Positions 41,873-50,211 of a DNA stretch of 64,000 nucleotides are shown one piece after another (position 1 is the first letter of the stretch; every line of letters begins with the position of its first letter). The DNA is taken from positions 1 through 64,000 of the forward strand of contig CAKVCZ010000003.1 in NCBI GenBank assembly GCA_934726055.1. Direction: 5' to 3'. The notes beneath the pieces are model-generated. The model did not search any database and was not told the origin of the DNA. It worked only from the letters and a program-made list of their open reading frames with translations. The stretch is from an uncultured Candidatus Melainabacteria bacterium. GTDB lineage: Bacteria > Cyanobacteriota > Vampirovibrionia > Gastranaerophilales > Gastranaerophilaceae. The translations under genes were made by a program, and so were the position numbers.

Positions 41873-42412
41873 ATGCAGCTAAAGGGAAGCCAAACCGAGA
41901 AAAATTTATGGGAAGCCTTTGCGGGCGAATCTATGGCAAGAAATAAATATACTTATTATGCCTCAAAAGCCAAAAAAGATGGTTATGAACGTATAGCAAG
42001 AGTTTTTGAGGAAACTGCAAATAACGAAAAAGAGCATGCGGAAATTTGGTTTAAGTATTTGCATAAAGATAAAATTCCACATACACAGGATAATCTTGAA
42101 GATGCAGCAAAAGGAGAATATTATGAATGGACTAAGATGTATAAGAATTTTGCTAAAGTGGCAAGAGATGAAGGCTTTGTTGATATTGCACTTCATTTTG
42201 ATATGGTTGCGACCGTTGAGAAATTTCACAATGAAAGATACGATAGACTTTTAGAGGATGTTAAGCAGGATAGAATGTTTAAATCTCCCATGCCCATTTT
42301 GTGGGAATGTTCCAATTGCGGATTTCACATAATATCTGAAAATGCTCCGGATGTTTGTCCTTTGTGTGATCATGAAAAGTCTTATTTTTTTAATAAAGAA
42401 GAAAATTTATAA
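41873..42412 (+). CDS. rbr: Rubrerythrin
   Basis: This 179-aa non-haem iron peroxidase protects anaerobes from peroxide. The N-terminal ferritin-like four-helix domain (about 1-140) carries diiron ligands in EAFAGESMARNKY, EETANNEKEHAEIW and the later EKFHNERYDRLL. The C-terminal rubredoxin domain has C-x2-C-G and C-x2-C (WECSNCGF and DVCPLCDH). A strong AAAGGAGA ribosome-binding site is present. It fits an anaerobic, gut-type lifestyle. Confidence 0.95.
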   Translation: MQLKGSQTEKNLWEAFAGESMARNKYTYYASKAKKDGYERIARVFEETANNEKEHAEIWFKYLHKDKIPHTQDNLEDAAKGEYYEWTKMYKNFAKVARDEGFVDIALHFDMVATVEKFHNERYDRLLEDVKQDRMFKSPMPILWECSNCGFHIISENAPDVCPLCDHEKSYFFNKEENL

Positions 42413-42417
42413 AAAAT

Positions 42418-44244
42418 TTATTTTGATGATTTTGATTTCTGCAAAACATATTTGCAGCCACTGTCTTCAGCATCAATTTTTCCGTCGAAATCATTATCAA
42501 TACCATCAAAACATGAGCCAAGCGAGTCGTGAGATTCGCTTGAAGCGTTTTTTGTTAGCCATTTGTCAGAAATTTTTCCCCATTGATATACAAAAAAGTC
42601 TTTGTAGTATTTTGCTAAATCCGGATTTTCTATAACTAAAATATTCTCGTCATTTTTTGAATTTCCATTTTTAGAAAGGTTCATTGAGCCTACTATAACA
42701 TACTTATCATCTATTATTATGCTTTTTGCATGCATTTTTCCGGCATAATTTTCTGTTTTTACCAAAATTTTATTATCTCTTAATTGTTGGTGTGTTGAAT
42801 ATTTATTATTTGCACTTGTTGCATCAATAATAATTTTTATATCTACACCCCTTGTTTTTGCATCAATAAGTGCTTGTGTTACAGGTTTGTATGTTATTAT
42901 AAAAGTCGGAATATAAATATATTTTTTTGAATTGTTTATTAGTGGAATTAATATATTATCTATGGTTTTGTCTTTCGGAGAAAAGTAAACAGATATAATA
43001 GAATCACCGAGTAAAATATTTTCTTTGTGTTCTAATTTCAATTTTTTATTATGAAAGTTGTTTTCTGCCATTTGATTAAATTCTTGTTCGTATATTTCTG
43101 CAATTTCAGGAGATTTTATCAAAATTATTGCATTTGAATTAAATCCGCAAACATCGCTTGAACTTATGTTCGCAGAACCTGTAAGTACAATTTTTTTGTC
43201 AAAAATAAAGAATTTGTTATGCATTATGGAATTTTGATAGTCAGATTCACCATAATCACCTTTACTTCCAACAATCATTCTTGCCATATTAAAAGTATCG
43301 GGATAAAAATTAAGTCCTTTATTGTTGACATCGTAAACCATACGTACTTGAACTCCGCGTTTTATGGCTCTTTCTATTGCAAAGGTAATATCAGGTATAT
43401 TTGTGTAGCCATATAGAGCCATATCTATGCTCTTATTAGAATTGTTTATTTGAGTAACAAGTTCTTTACAAAAATCGCTTGTACATTTTCCGCTAGGGTA
43501 TAGAACTGTTGTAAGGTCTGTTAGAAACAATTTTATATTTTCTTTTGATATAGAAAAACTTTTTGGATGAATATTTTTAATTAATTCTTTTTCTTTTACT
43601 ATTTCATTGGATTGTTTATTGGATTCATTAGATGTATGTTTATCTTTGCAAAAATTACAAGCTTGAGCATTCTTTGGTAGTTGATTTTTAGGTAAAATTA
43701 CTGAATCATGTGCTATTTGTCCGTATTTACATGAAAGTTTATGATATTTATTACTTTTGTTGTTATAAATTTTTAATTGAGAATTTTTTGCAAGTTGAAT
43801 TTGTTTATCAAAATCTTTTTTATTTACAGGTTTTCCATCTATCAAAGCAAATGGAGATTTTTTAATTATTTGATTATAATTTTTGCCATTAAAAGTTATA
43901 ACAATATTTCCGTTATCAAGTTTTTTATATTTAACTTGTCTGTCTTCAATTAAACTTTGAGCGTATTTTTCTGCAAAATATCCTATTGCAAGGGCTGTAT
44001 CTTCATCTATTCCCAGATTTTCTGCCATAACTTTTTGATAGTCGCTTACACTTGATGTAAATGTATCAATTCCTTCTACAACAAATTTTTCATTTGCCTC
44101 TGTTCTTCCGTTTTTGTTTAAATCGAGTGAAACCAGTGCAGGTGTAACTACTTCTGATACTTTAACAGTATTTTTTGTATAAAAAGTAGTGCTTATAAAT
44201 GCAATAAGCATTAATATTATTAATACTATACTAAATTGTTTCAT
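42418..44244 (-). CDS. Exported mosaic phospholipase D-like protein
   Basis: This 608-aa protein has an N-terminal signal or membrane anchor (residues 1-22). It has an EF-hand loop D41-L-N-K-N-G...E52, then an Ada-like Zn module with Y167-H168, C172 and C196-x2-C199, and two PLD catalytic motifs H342-N-K and H505-A-K, each with a following GSANIS or GSMNLS. It ends in a second calcium-type loop CFDGIDNDFDGKIDAEDSGC. The double HKD places it with PLD-type nucleases or phospholipases. The calcium loops suggest an extracellular or periplasmic site. Its start overlaps the chbG end by 14 bp. Confidence 0.82.
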   Translation of the reverse strand: MKQFSIVLIILMLIAFISTTFYTKNTVKVSEVVTPALVSLDLNKNGRTEANEKFVVEGIDTFTSSVSDYQKVMAENLGIDEDTALAIGYFAEKYAQSLIEDRQVKYKKLDNGNIVITFNGKNYNQIIKKSPFALIDGKPVNKKDFDKQIQLAKNSQLKIYNNKSNKYHKLSCKYGQIAHDSVILPKNQLPKNAQACNFCKDKHTSNESNKQSNEIVKEKELIKNIHPKSFSISKENIKLFLTDLTTVLYPSGKCTSDFCKELVTQINNSNKSIDMALYGYTNIPDITFAIERAIKRGVQVRMVYDVNNKGLNFYPDTFNMARMIVGSKGDYGESDYQNSIMHNKFFIFDKKIVLTGSANISSSDVCGFNSNAIILIKSPEIAEIYEQEFNQMAENNFHNKKLKLEHKENILLGDSIISVYFSPKDKTIDNILIPLINNSKKYIYIPTFIITYKPVTQALIDAKTRGVDIKIIIDATSANNKYSTHQQLRDNKILVKTENYAGKMHAKSIIIDDKYVIVGSMNLSKNGNSKNDENILVIENPDLAKYYKDFFVYQWGKISDKWLTKNASSESHDSLGSCFDGIDNDFDGKIDAEDSGCKYVLQKSKSSK

Positions 44245-45091
44245 AATTGTTTTCTACAAGTTTTTTGTATGTTGTAAATTCAAAACCTTGTCTTTCTATT
44301 TCAAATTTCATTTCTTTATTTTGGGTAATTTCGTATTCCGATTTTTTTTCATTAAAATAAGGATGTATTAATGCTTCAATTAATAAATTTTCGCGGTTTT
44401 TGAAAACTTTTAAGCCGTTTTTAATAGTTTTATCATCCATCATTCCCGTGTAGCTTACACCAATTAAATAATCATTTGTTTTTAGATTTGGGTATCTGTT
44501 CAGTGTTTTTTTATTTATTTTTGAAAAGGTATTTAATAATAAAACTTTTATTTGATTTACCGGATAATTAATATTTAAATGTTTACTTAATACTGGTGTT
44601 ATATAAGGTTTTTCGTACTGTGTTCTTACGTATGGAATATTATATTCGTTTGCGAGTTTGCAAGTTAATTCAAACAGATTTGGAATTCCATGAGTATGGA
44701 CGTGAGAATCTATATGTGCGGGATTTAAATGAGTTTTAATTTTTTCTATCTGTGCACGAAACTCTATTTCAACTTGTTTTAAAAACTCGTTATTAAAAGA
44801 GTTTTTTAAAAGTTGAGTCCAACTATTGTTAAAATATCCGTTTTTATCAACTAATAAGGGAACTTGTTCAGGACAAAGTGCTTTCCCTTCTATAATATTC
44901 AAATGAACTCCGATACATAAATTCGGACATTCAGGCAAAATATCGTTTATTGCGGAATTAAAAGCATCTCCATTTGCACACAAACTTGTAGAATTGATTA
45001 TTCCACAATTGTAACCGTCTAAAATCCCTTTGTTTATGCTGTTATTTATTCCAAAATCATCGGCATTTAATATAAATTTGTTATTATTCAT
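44231..45091 (-). CDS. ChbG/YdjC-family carbohydrate deacetylase
   Basis: This 286-aa metal-dependent deacetylase has the family motifs LNADDFGINNSINKGI, GVHLNI and HIDSHVHTHGIPN, which supply the metal-binding Asp and His residues. ChbG acts on acetylated chito-oligosaccharides, and HpnK-type homologues act on lipid-linked sugars. The divergent neighbour is a polyprenyl-phosphate glycosyltransferase, so a lipid-linked amino sugar is a reasonable substrate here. It is coupled to the PLD-like gene. Confidence 0.88.
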   Translation of the reverse strand: MNNNKFILNADDFGINNSINKGILDGYNCGIINSTSLCANGDAFNSAINDILPECPNLCIGVHLNIIEGKALCPEQVPLLVDKNGYFNNSWTQLLKNSFNNEFLKQVEIEFRAQIEKIKTHLNPAHIDSHVHTHGIPNLFELTCKLANEYNIPYVRTQYEKPYITPVLSKHLNINYPVNQIKVLLLNTFSKINKKTLNRYPNLKTNDYLIGVSYTGMMDDKTIKNGLKVFKNRENLLIEALIHPYFNEKKSEYEITQNKEMKFEIERQGFEFTTYKKLVENNYETI

Positions 45092-45161
45092 AAAATTCTC
45101 TTGCCCTTAAAACATAATTATTATAATATAAAAATAAATATAGAACAAAAAAGGATAAATC

Positions 45162-46115
45162 ATGAATAAACCAATTTTAGCAATTACAATTCCTTGTTAT
45201 AATGAAGAATTATGTATTGAAAAAACAGTATATAGCTTGTTTGAAGTGTTAGATGATTTGATTCAAAAAAATAAAATTGATGATAAAAGTTTTATCTATC
45301 TGGTTGATGATGGTTCAAAAGATAAAACTTGGGAAATTATTTTAAGATTACATAATGAACATTCTCGAGTAAAGGGATTGAAATTTGTTAGAAACTATGG
45401 AAATCAAAAAGCACATATTGCGGGGTTATTGAGTGTTAGAAAGTTAGGTTGCGACTGTGTTGTTTCTATTGATGCAGATTTGCAACAAGACCAATGGGCT
45501 ATTGAAAAATTTATTGATAAATATGCAGATGGTGCAGATATTGTATCAGGAATTAGAAATAGCAGAGATACAGATACATTTTTGAAAAAAACAACTGCAA
45601 TTTGTTTTTATAAGACCATGAATTTATTGGGCGTAAAAATTCCTATGAATCATTCTGACTTTAGGTTGGTTAGCAAAAAAGCATTGGATATTTTAGCTGA
45701 GTATCCTGAAAAAGAAATCTTTTTGAGAGGATTCTTTAACGAAATAGGCTTAAAATCTGCTATTGTGAATTTTGATGTAAAACCGAGAGAACAGGGTGAA
45801 TCTAAATTTAATTATATGACACTTCTTGCACTTGCTCTAAACGGAATAACTTCATTCAGCATTATGCCATTGAGAATTATTGCAGTATTAGGCTTTTTTA
45901 TGGCTTTATTTGCAGTAGGTTTAGGATTAGAAGTTGTTTATGAAAAAGTATTTTTAAACTCAACCCCAAATGGCTGGGCAACTTTGGTTGTTTTGTTAGC
46001 TTTCTTCGGTGGGTTACAATTATTTTGCATGGGAATTATCGGCGAATACTTAGGACAAGTATTCAATGAAGTTAAAGCAAGACCTCGTTATATTGTTGAA
46101 ACAGAACTAAATTAA
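45162..46115 (+). CDS. Polyprenyl-phosphate glycosyltransferase (GtrB/DPM1-like GT2)
   Basis: This 317-aa GT2 enzyme has a cytoplasmic catalytic domain (ITIPCYNEELCIEKTV, YLVDDGSKDKTW, SIDADLQQDQWAIEKFID) followed by two C-terminal membrane helices (about 230-255 and 270-297) and the typical GEYLGQVFNEVKARPRYIVE tail. It should load a sugar from a nucleotide donor onto undecaprenyl phosphate. AAAAGGAT precedes the ATG. It ends 9 bp inside the convergent acsC gene. Confidence 0.9.
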   Translation: MNKPILAITIPCYNEELCIEKTVYSLFEVLDDLIQKNKIDDKSFIYLVDDGSKDKTWEIILRLHNEHSRVKGLKFVRNYGNQKAHIAGLLSVRKLGCDCVVSIDADLQQDQWAIEKFIDKYADGADIVSGIRNSRDTDTFLKKTTAICFYKTMNLLGVKIPMNHSDFRLVSKKALDILAEYPEKEIFLRGFFNEIGLKSAIVNFDVKPREQGESKFNYMTLLALALNGITSFSIMPLRIIAVLGFFMALFAVGLGLEVVYEKVFLNSTPNGWATLVVLLAFFGGLQLFCMGIIGEYLGQVFNEVKARPRYIVETELN

Positions 46116-47276
46116 TCCGTTTTGCTTATCTTGTTCATTAATTTGTTTAACGAAATATTTAATCATGCATGCTTCGTTTGTACTTATGCAAATTTCGAAG
46201 TAAGGTACGGCTTCTTGTAATTCTTTTTGCATGTGTGCTAACAATCCTGGGATGAATATTCTTTTTATTTTAACTTTGTCGTACAATCCGGATGCTTTAA
46301 TTGCTTTTGATGCGATGTTTGCAGTGAATTTTTCTGCTGACCATGCTGTCAATACGCTCATACCGTCTGATGGAGTTACAATTAAATAAGTCCCTCGGTC
46401 AATTGATTCAAGCTCATTTGCAACTGAAAAATATGTTAGTGCAAAATTTGTTGTTAAAAAAATTAGAGCATTTTCATCAGGATTGTTAAATTCATATACT
46501 TTTGGTTCAATTTGCAAAGGTTTTTGCGGATCAGTAAATATATTTTGCCTTAAGGTGATTAAAGAGGCAAACATTGATTCATCAAAATCTTCAAATATAA
46601 TCATATTTGCATATTTACACAAATAATAACTTGCTTTTGCACACAAATCATATAGATTATTTTGTGTTTTTAAATATATATAAGTCGGATTTGAAAATTC
46701 TTCAGCTTTTGTCTCTATTGCAGTTCTTCTGATTAGTGTGAGTTTTTCAACATTCTTTCCAAAAGAATTTTCATTTATTTCTGTTAAATCTTTTGGTAAA
46801 TTTTGAATGACTGTAATGTTTTTTTCTTCAATTTTATTAACCAAATTGTCAGTTATATTACTTCCCTTTAATAAAACTGCGTCAATTTTGAAGTTCTCAT
46901 TTATTCTTGTAATTTCAAAATCTAAAATGCGATTAAGTTTATTTTCATATTCAGTATCTGTATCAAGCACAACACAAAGTACTGTCGGATTAATAAAGGT
47001 TTTATCGTGTCTGAATAGAACTTCTTCACCACCAATTTTAAGTTGATTTTTTTCGCTCAAAATGATTTCTTTTTGGGCTTTTTTCATTGTATGAGAAAAA
47101 ATATCTTTTAATTCTTCAGGTGCATAAGGGCATTTGGTAATTTCAGTTTCACCTTTTGCTAATTTTAAAGCATAAGACATGCATGTTGGAAAACCACATT
47201 CTTTACAATTAGAATGTTCTTCTTTTTTTGATGCCGGTAAGTATTTAAAAATCTGTAAACCTGATAGTTCTGCCAT
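46107..47276 (-). CDS. acsC: Corrinoid iron-sulfur protein large subunit (AcsC/CdhE)
   Basis: This 389-aa protein opens with the AcsC [4Fe-4S] module: SNCKECGFPTCMSYALKLA and KCP, a C-x2-C-x4-C pattern plus a fourth Cys. IGGEEVLFRHDKTF starts the TIM-barrel domain. The C-terminus (YLIVTPSDGMSVLTAWSAEKF, IFIPGLLAHMQKELQEAV) matches the cobamide-binding end. It is about 50 aa shorter than acetogen AcsC. With AcsD it carries methyl groups on a corrinoid. It overlaps acsD by one base. Confidence 0.88.
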   Translation of the reverse strand: MAELSGLQIFKYLPASKKEEHSNCKECGFPTCMSYALKLAKGETEITKCPYAPEELKDIFSHTMKKAQKEIILSEKNQLKIGGEEVLFRHDKTFINPTVLCVVLDTDTEYENKLNRILDFEITRINENFKIDAVLLKGSNITDNLVNKIEEKNITVIQNLPKDLTEINENSFGKNVEKLTLIRRTAIETKAEEFSNPTYIYLKTQNNLYDLCAKASYYLCKYANMIIFEDFDESMFASLITLRQNIFTDPQKPLQIEPKVYEFNNPDENALIFLTTNFALTYFSVANELESIDRGTYLIVTPSDGMSVLTAWSAEKFTANIASKAIKASGLYDKVKIKRIFIPGLLAHMQKELQEAVPYFEICISTNEACMIKYFVKQINEQDKQNGLI

Positions 47277-48169
47277 TAATTTAAACCTTTCAGTGTTTCA
47301 ATACTTGTTGGATGATTTAACACAACAATGTTTGCCCCCGCAGCAGAAATTGCTGAACCGGCAGTTATTTCAAGCATTATTGCTCGATGATTTAATTCTC
47401 CCCAACTTCCTTGTATATCTTCTGTTTTAGATTCTTTTGTTTTAAGAGTTTCTTCTCCTGCGAACGCTATAATAGGCATATTTAGCATTTTATCTCCGTC
47501 AAATCCCGCAAGTTTTATGCGTTCCATAATGCTATAACCATATTCTAAACCATAACCTAAACCGCCCATATCAGGATCAATAAGGATTTTATCAGGCGAA
47601 AGTCCCATTTCTGTTGTCAAAATGTTCATTTCTTTTGCCAAATTTATATCAATAGGTGTTCGTATTACAAGTATATGATTTCCTTCTATCACAGGTGGAA
47701 CTATGTTTTTATAAGTTTTTTCACTTGCAAATGCTATTATGCATTCTCTGTCTAAAACACTAATTAATTCTGGTATAAGAACATTATCAATATCTGTTTT
47801 ATTTATTCCTCGAATCATTAGAGGCTTTTTTATTGTTGGTAACAAAGTCTTTAAAAGTTTTTTTGCCTCATTTACCTGAGCTAAATCTTCATATATGTTA
47901 AATTTTAATCCCAAAATATCACAAGGGGTTTTTTGTGCAAGTTCGATCATTTTTTGTGGATTAAAATTTGTACCAATAAAGTAATCTTTAACTGACGGAT
48001 TAGATAATTCAGGATTAGAAATATTTAATTCTAAAGCATATAATGGTTTTGTTGTGTTAGAATTTTCAGTTAAAAAATGAAATGAAGAGTCGTTCCCTAT
48101 TTTTAGGTTATTGAATTCAATATTTCTTATTGGCTGTTTTATTTCAAATTTAGATGTCTGCTCTTGCAT
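47276..48169 (-). CDS. acsD: Corrinoid iron-sulfur protein small subunit (AcsD/CdhD)
   Basis: This 297-aa TIM-barrel subunit pairs with AcsC. Diagnostic stretches are LALEL-type YALELNISNP, KIIDP-like ILIDPDMGGLGYGLEYGYSIMERI, MLNMPIIAFAGEETLKTKES, and SWGELNHRAIMLEITAGSAISAAGANIVVLNHP. The ATG lies 20 bp inside the end of ftsH, so translation is probably coupled to that protease. No acsA, acsB or acsE gene is in the window. Confidence 0.88.
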   Translation of the reverse strand: MQEQTSKFEIKQPIRNIEFNNLKIGNDSSFHFLTENSNTTKPLYALELNISNPELSNPSVKDYFIGTNFNPQKMIELAQKTPCDILGLKFNIYEDLAQVNEAKKLLKTLLPTIKKPLMIRGINKTDIDNVLIPELISVLDRECIIAFASEKTYKNIVPPVIEGNHILVIRTPIDINLAKEMNILTTEMGLSPDKILIDPDMGGLGYGLEYGYSIMERIKLAGFDGDKMLNMPIIAFAGEETLKTKESKTEDIQGSWGELNHRAIMLEITAGSAISAAGANIVVLNHPTSIETLKGLN

Positions 48170-50030
48170 TTTTTACTTGTTCCATTAATTCAACAAACTC
48201 TTTTTCATCTAATGTTTCCATTTCAAGAAGTCTGTGAGAAAGTGCATCAAGCATATCTCTATTATCTTCTAATAGAGTTTTTGCCAAATCATATTGTTCA
48301 TTAACGATTCTTTGAACTTCAGCATCAATTTCTGCTGCAATTTCTTCGGAATAATCTCTTGAATGACCGAAATCTCTGCCCATAAACACGTGGTCTTGGC
48401 TCTTTCCGTATGCCAAGTTGCCTAATTTTTCACTCATACCATATTTTGTAACCATAGCACGAGCCATTTCGGTTACTTTTTCTAAGTCATTAGAAGCTCC
48501 TGTTGTGATAAATTCTTTGCCATAAATTATTTCTTCAGCAACTCTACCGCCAAGAGTCATTGCAATTTTATCTAACAGTTGAACTTTTTTAAGAGTAAGG
48601 TGATCTTTTTCAGGTAAAACCATTGTAACACCCAGTGCCATTCCACGTGGAATTATAGAAACTTTGTGTAATGGATCACAGTTTTTAAGTAATTTTGCAA
48701 GTAGAGCATGACCAACTTCATGATATGCAGTGTTTTCTTTTTCTTCATCAGAAATGATTCTACTTTTCTTTTCCGGTCCTGCCATTACTTTATCTATTGC
48801 TTCTTCTAAATCATCCATATAAATTTTCGCTTTGTTATGTCTTGCAGCAAGTAATGCAGCTTCGTTTAAAAGATTTTGCAAATCGGCACCTGTAAATCCC
48901 GGAGTACGTTTAGCTAAAGTTTTTAATTCAACTTCTTCAGCTAAAGGTTTATTTTTAGCGTGAACTTTTAAAATTTGTTCTCTGCCTAGTATGTCTGGTC
49001 TATTTATAACAATTTGTCTGTCAAATCTACCCGGACGTAAAAGAGCATTATCAAGAATGTCAGGTCTGTTTGTTGCTGCAATTACAATTATGTTGGTTGT
49101 ATCGTCAAAACCGTCCATCTCAACAAGCAATTGGTTAAGTGTTTGTTCACGTTCATCATGACCACCGCCAAGACCTGCACCACGTTGTCTTCCGACCGCA
49201 TCAATTTCATCTATAAAAATTATGCATGGCTGATGTTTTTTGGCTTGTTCAAACAAATCTCTAACTCTGCTTGCACCAACCCCAACAAACATTTCAACAA
49301 AGTCAGAACCGGAAATAGAGAAGAAAGGAACTCCTGCTTCACCTGCAACAGCTTTAGCCATTAAAGTTTTACCTGTTCCTGGAGGTCCAACAAGAAGGAC
49401 ACCTTTTGGAATTTTTGCACCTAATTTTATATATTTTTCGCCATTTTTAAGAAAATCAACTATTTCTTCAAGTTCTTTCTTTTCTTCATCAATACCGGCT
49501 ACATCGCCGAAAAGGACTTTAACTTTGTTATCTAAAAGCATTTTGGCTCTGCTTTTACCGAAAGACATTGCTTGAGAACCGCCTGCGGATAACCCTTTAG
49601 CCATAATTATTAAGAATATAATGATAAACAAAGGCAATGCTAATGAACCGATTATATTTAGAATTTTAGATGATTCACTTGGTTTCATAACAGATATATC
49701 GACGTTTGCATCTTCGAGTTTTTTAATCAAGTTAGGATCGCTTGGAGTCAAAACTTTATACTGCAAAGTTGGAGATGTTGTTTGCAGGCTTGAATAAATT
49801 CTTGGCAAATCTTTTTTTTCTTCTGTTTTTGGTTGAGAAACAGGTAGAGCAATAAGATAATTTTTCTCCATTTCGACGGATTTAATTTCTTTATTTGCAA
49901 CTTTTTGTAAAAAGTTAGTATAAGACAGTTCTTGAGTGGTAGTAGTTGGTCCTGTAAATAACATAGAGATAAATGCTAGAACCATGATACCTAAGATTAC
50001 ATACATTCCGAGAGATTGGCTTTTATTCAT
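48150..50030 (-). CDS. ftsH: ATP-dependent zinc metalloprotease FtsH
   Basis: This 626-aa membrane AAA+ protease has two N-terminal membrane helices (about 8-25 and 108-128) around a periplasmic domain. It has Walker A GPPGTGKT, Walker B IIFIDEIDAVG, the second region of homology ATNRPDILDNALLRPGRFDR, and the zinc site HEVGH with the downstream Asp. It degrades misfolded membrane proteins and regulators. AAGGA precedes the ATG. It leads the ftsH-acsD-acsC transcript. Confidence 0.97.
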   Translation of the reverse strand: MNKSQSLGMYVILGIMVLAFISMLFTGPTTTTQELSYTNFLQKVANKEIKSVEMEKNYLIALPVSQPKTEEKKDLPRIYSSLQTTSPTLQYKVLTPSDPNLIKKLEDANVDISVMKPSESSKILNIIGSLALPLFIIIFLIIMAKGLSAGGSQAMSFGKSRAKMLLDNKVKVLFGDVAGIDEEKKELEEIVDFLKNGEKYIKLGAKIPKGVLLVGPPGTGKTLMAKAVAGEAGVPFFSISGSDFVEMFVGVGASRVRDLFEQAKKHQPCIIFIDEIDAVGRQRGAGLGGGHDEREQTLNQLLVEMDGFDDTTNIIVIAATNRPDILDNALLRPGRFDRQIVINRPDILGREQILKVHAKNKPLAEEVELKTLAKRTPGFTGADLQNLLNEAALLAARHNKAKIYMDDLEEAIDKVMAGPEKKSRIISDEEKENTAYHEVGHALLAKLLKNCDPLHKVSIIPRGMALGVTMVLPEKDHLTLKKVQLLDKIAMTLGGRVAEEIIYGKEFITTGASNDLEKVTEMARAMVTKYGMSEKLGNLAYGKSQDHVFMGRDFGHSRDYSEEIAAEIDAEVQRIVNEQYDLAKTLLEDNRDMLDALSHRLLEMETLDEKEFVELMEQVKNARADI

Positions 50031-50211
50031 AAAAAAATCCTTATATAATTACATCTTAATTCAATAATATAACAACAATAATAATATATCAACAAAAAAA
50101 GTTTTGGAACGAAAATATTGGCGGAATTTTCATATAAATTTATAAATAATGTAAAAGACTTGAAAAATTTTTAAAAATAGTGCATGATATAGAATATAAA
50201 CTGGAGAAATT
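50031..50211. promoter_or_regulatory. Divergent promoter region of ftsH and the pilin/S74 genes
   Basis: This is a 181-bp AT-rich gap. For the rightward genes, TTGAAA (50160-50165) and TAGAAT (50190-50195) are candidates, though their spacing is too long to be one promoter. ATAGAATATAAA (50189-50200), two bases before the GGAG ribosome-binding site, recurs at the same spacing in front of rpoB. No stable RNA was seen. Confidence 0.4.

Noticed and set aside
46107..48169. Full Wood-Ljungdahl operon
   Set aside because: Only AcsC and AcsD are present. The neighbours are ftsH and an envelope glycosyltransferase, so acetogenesis cannot be claimed.
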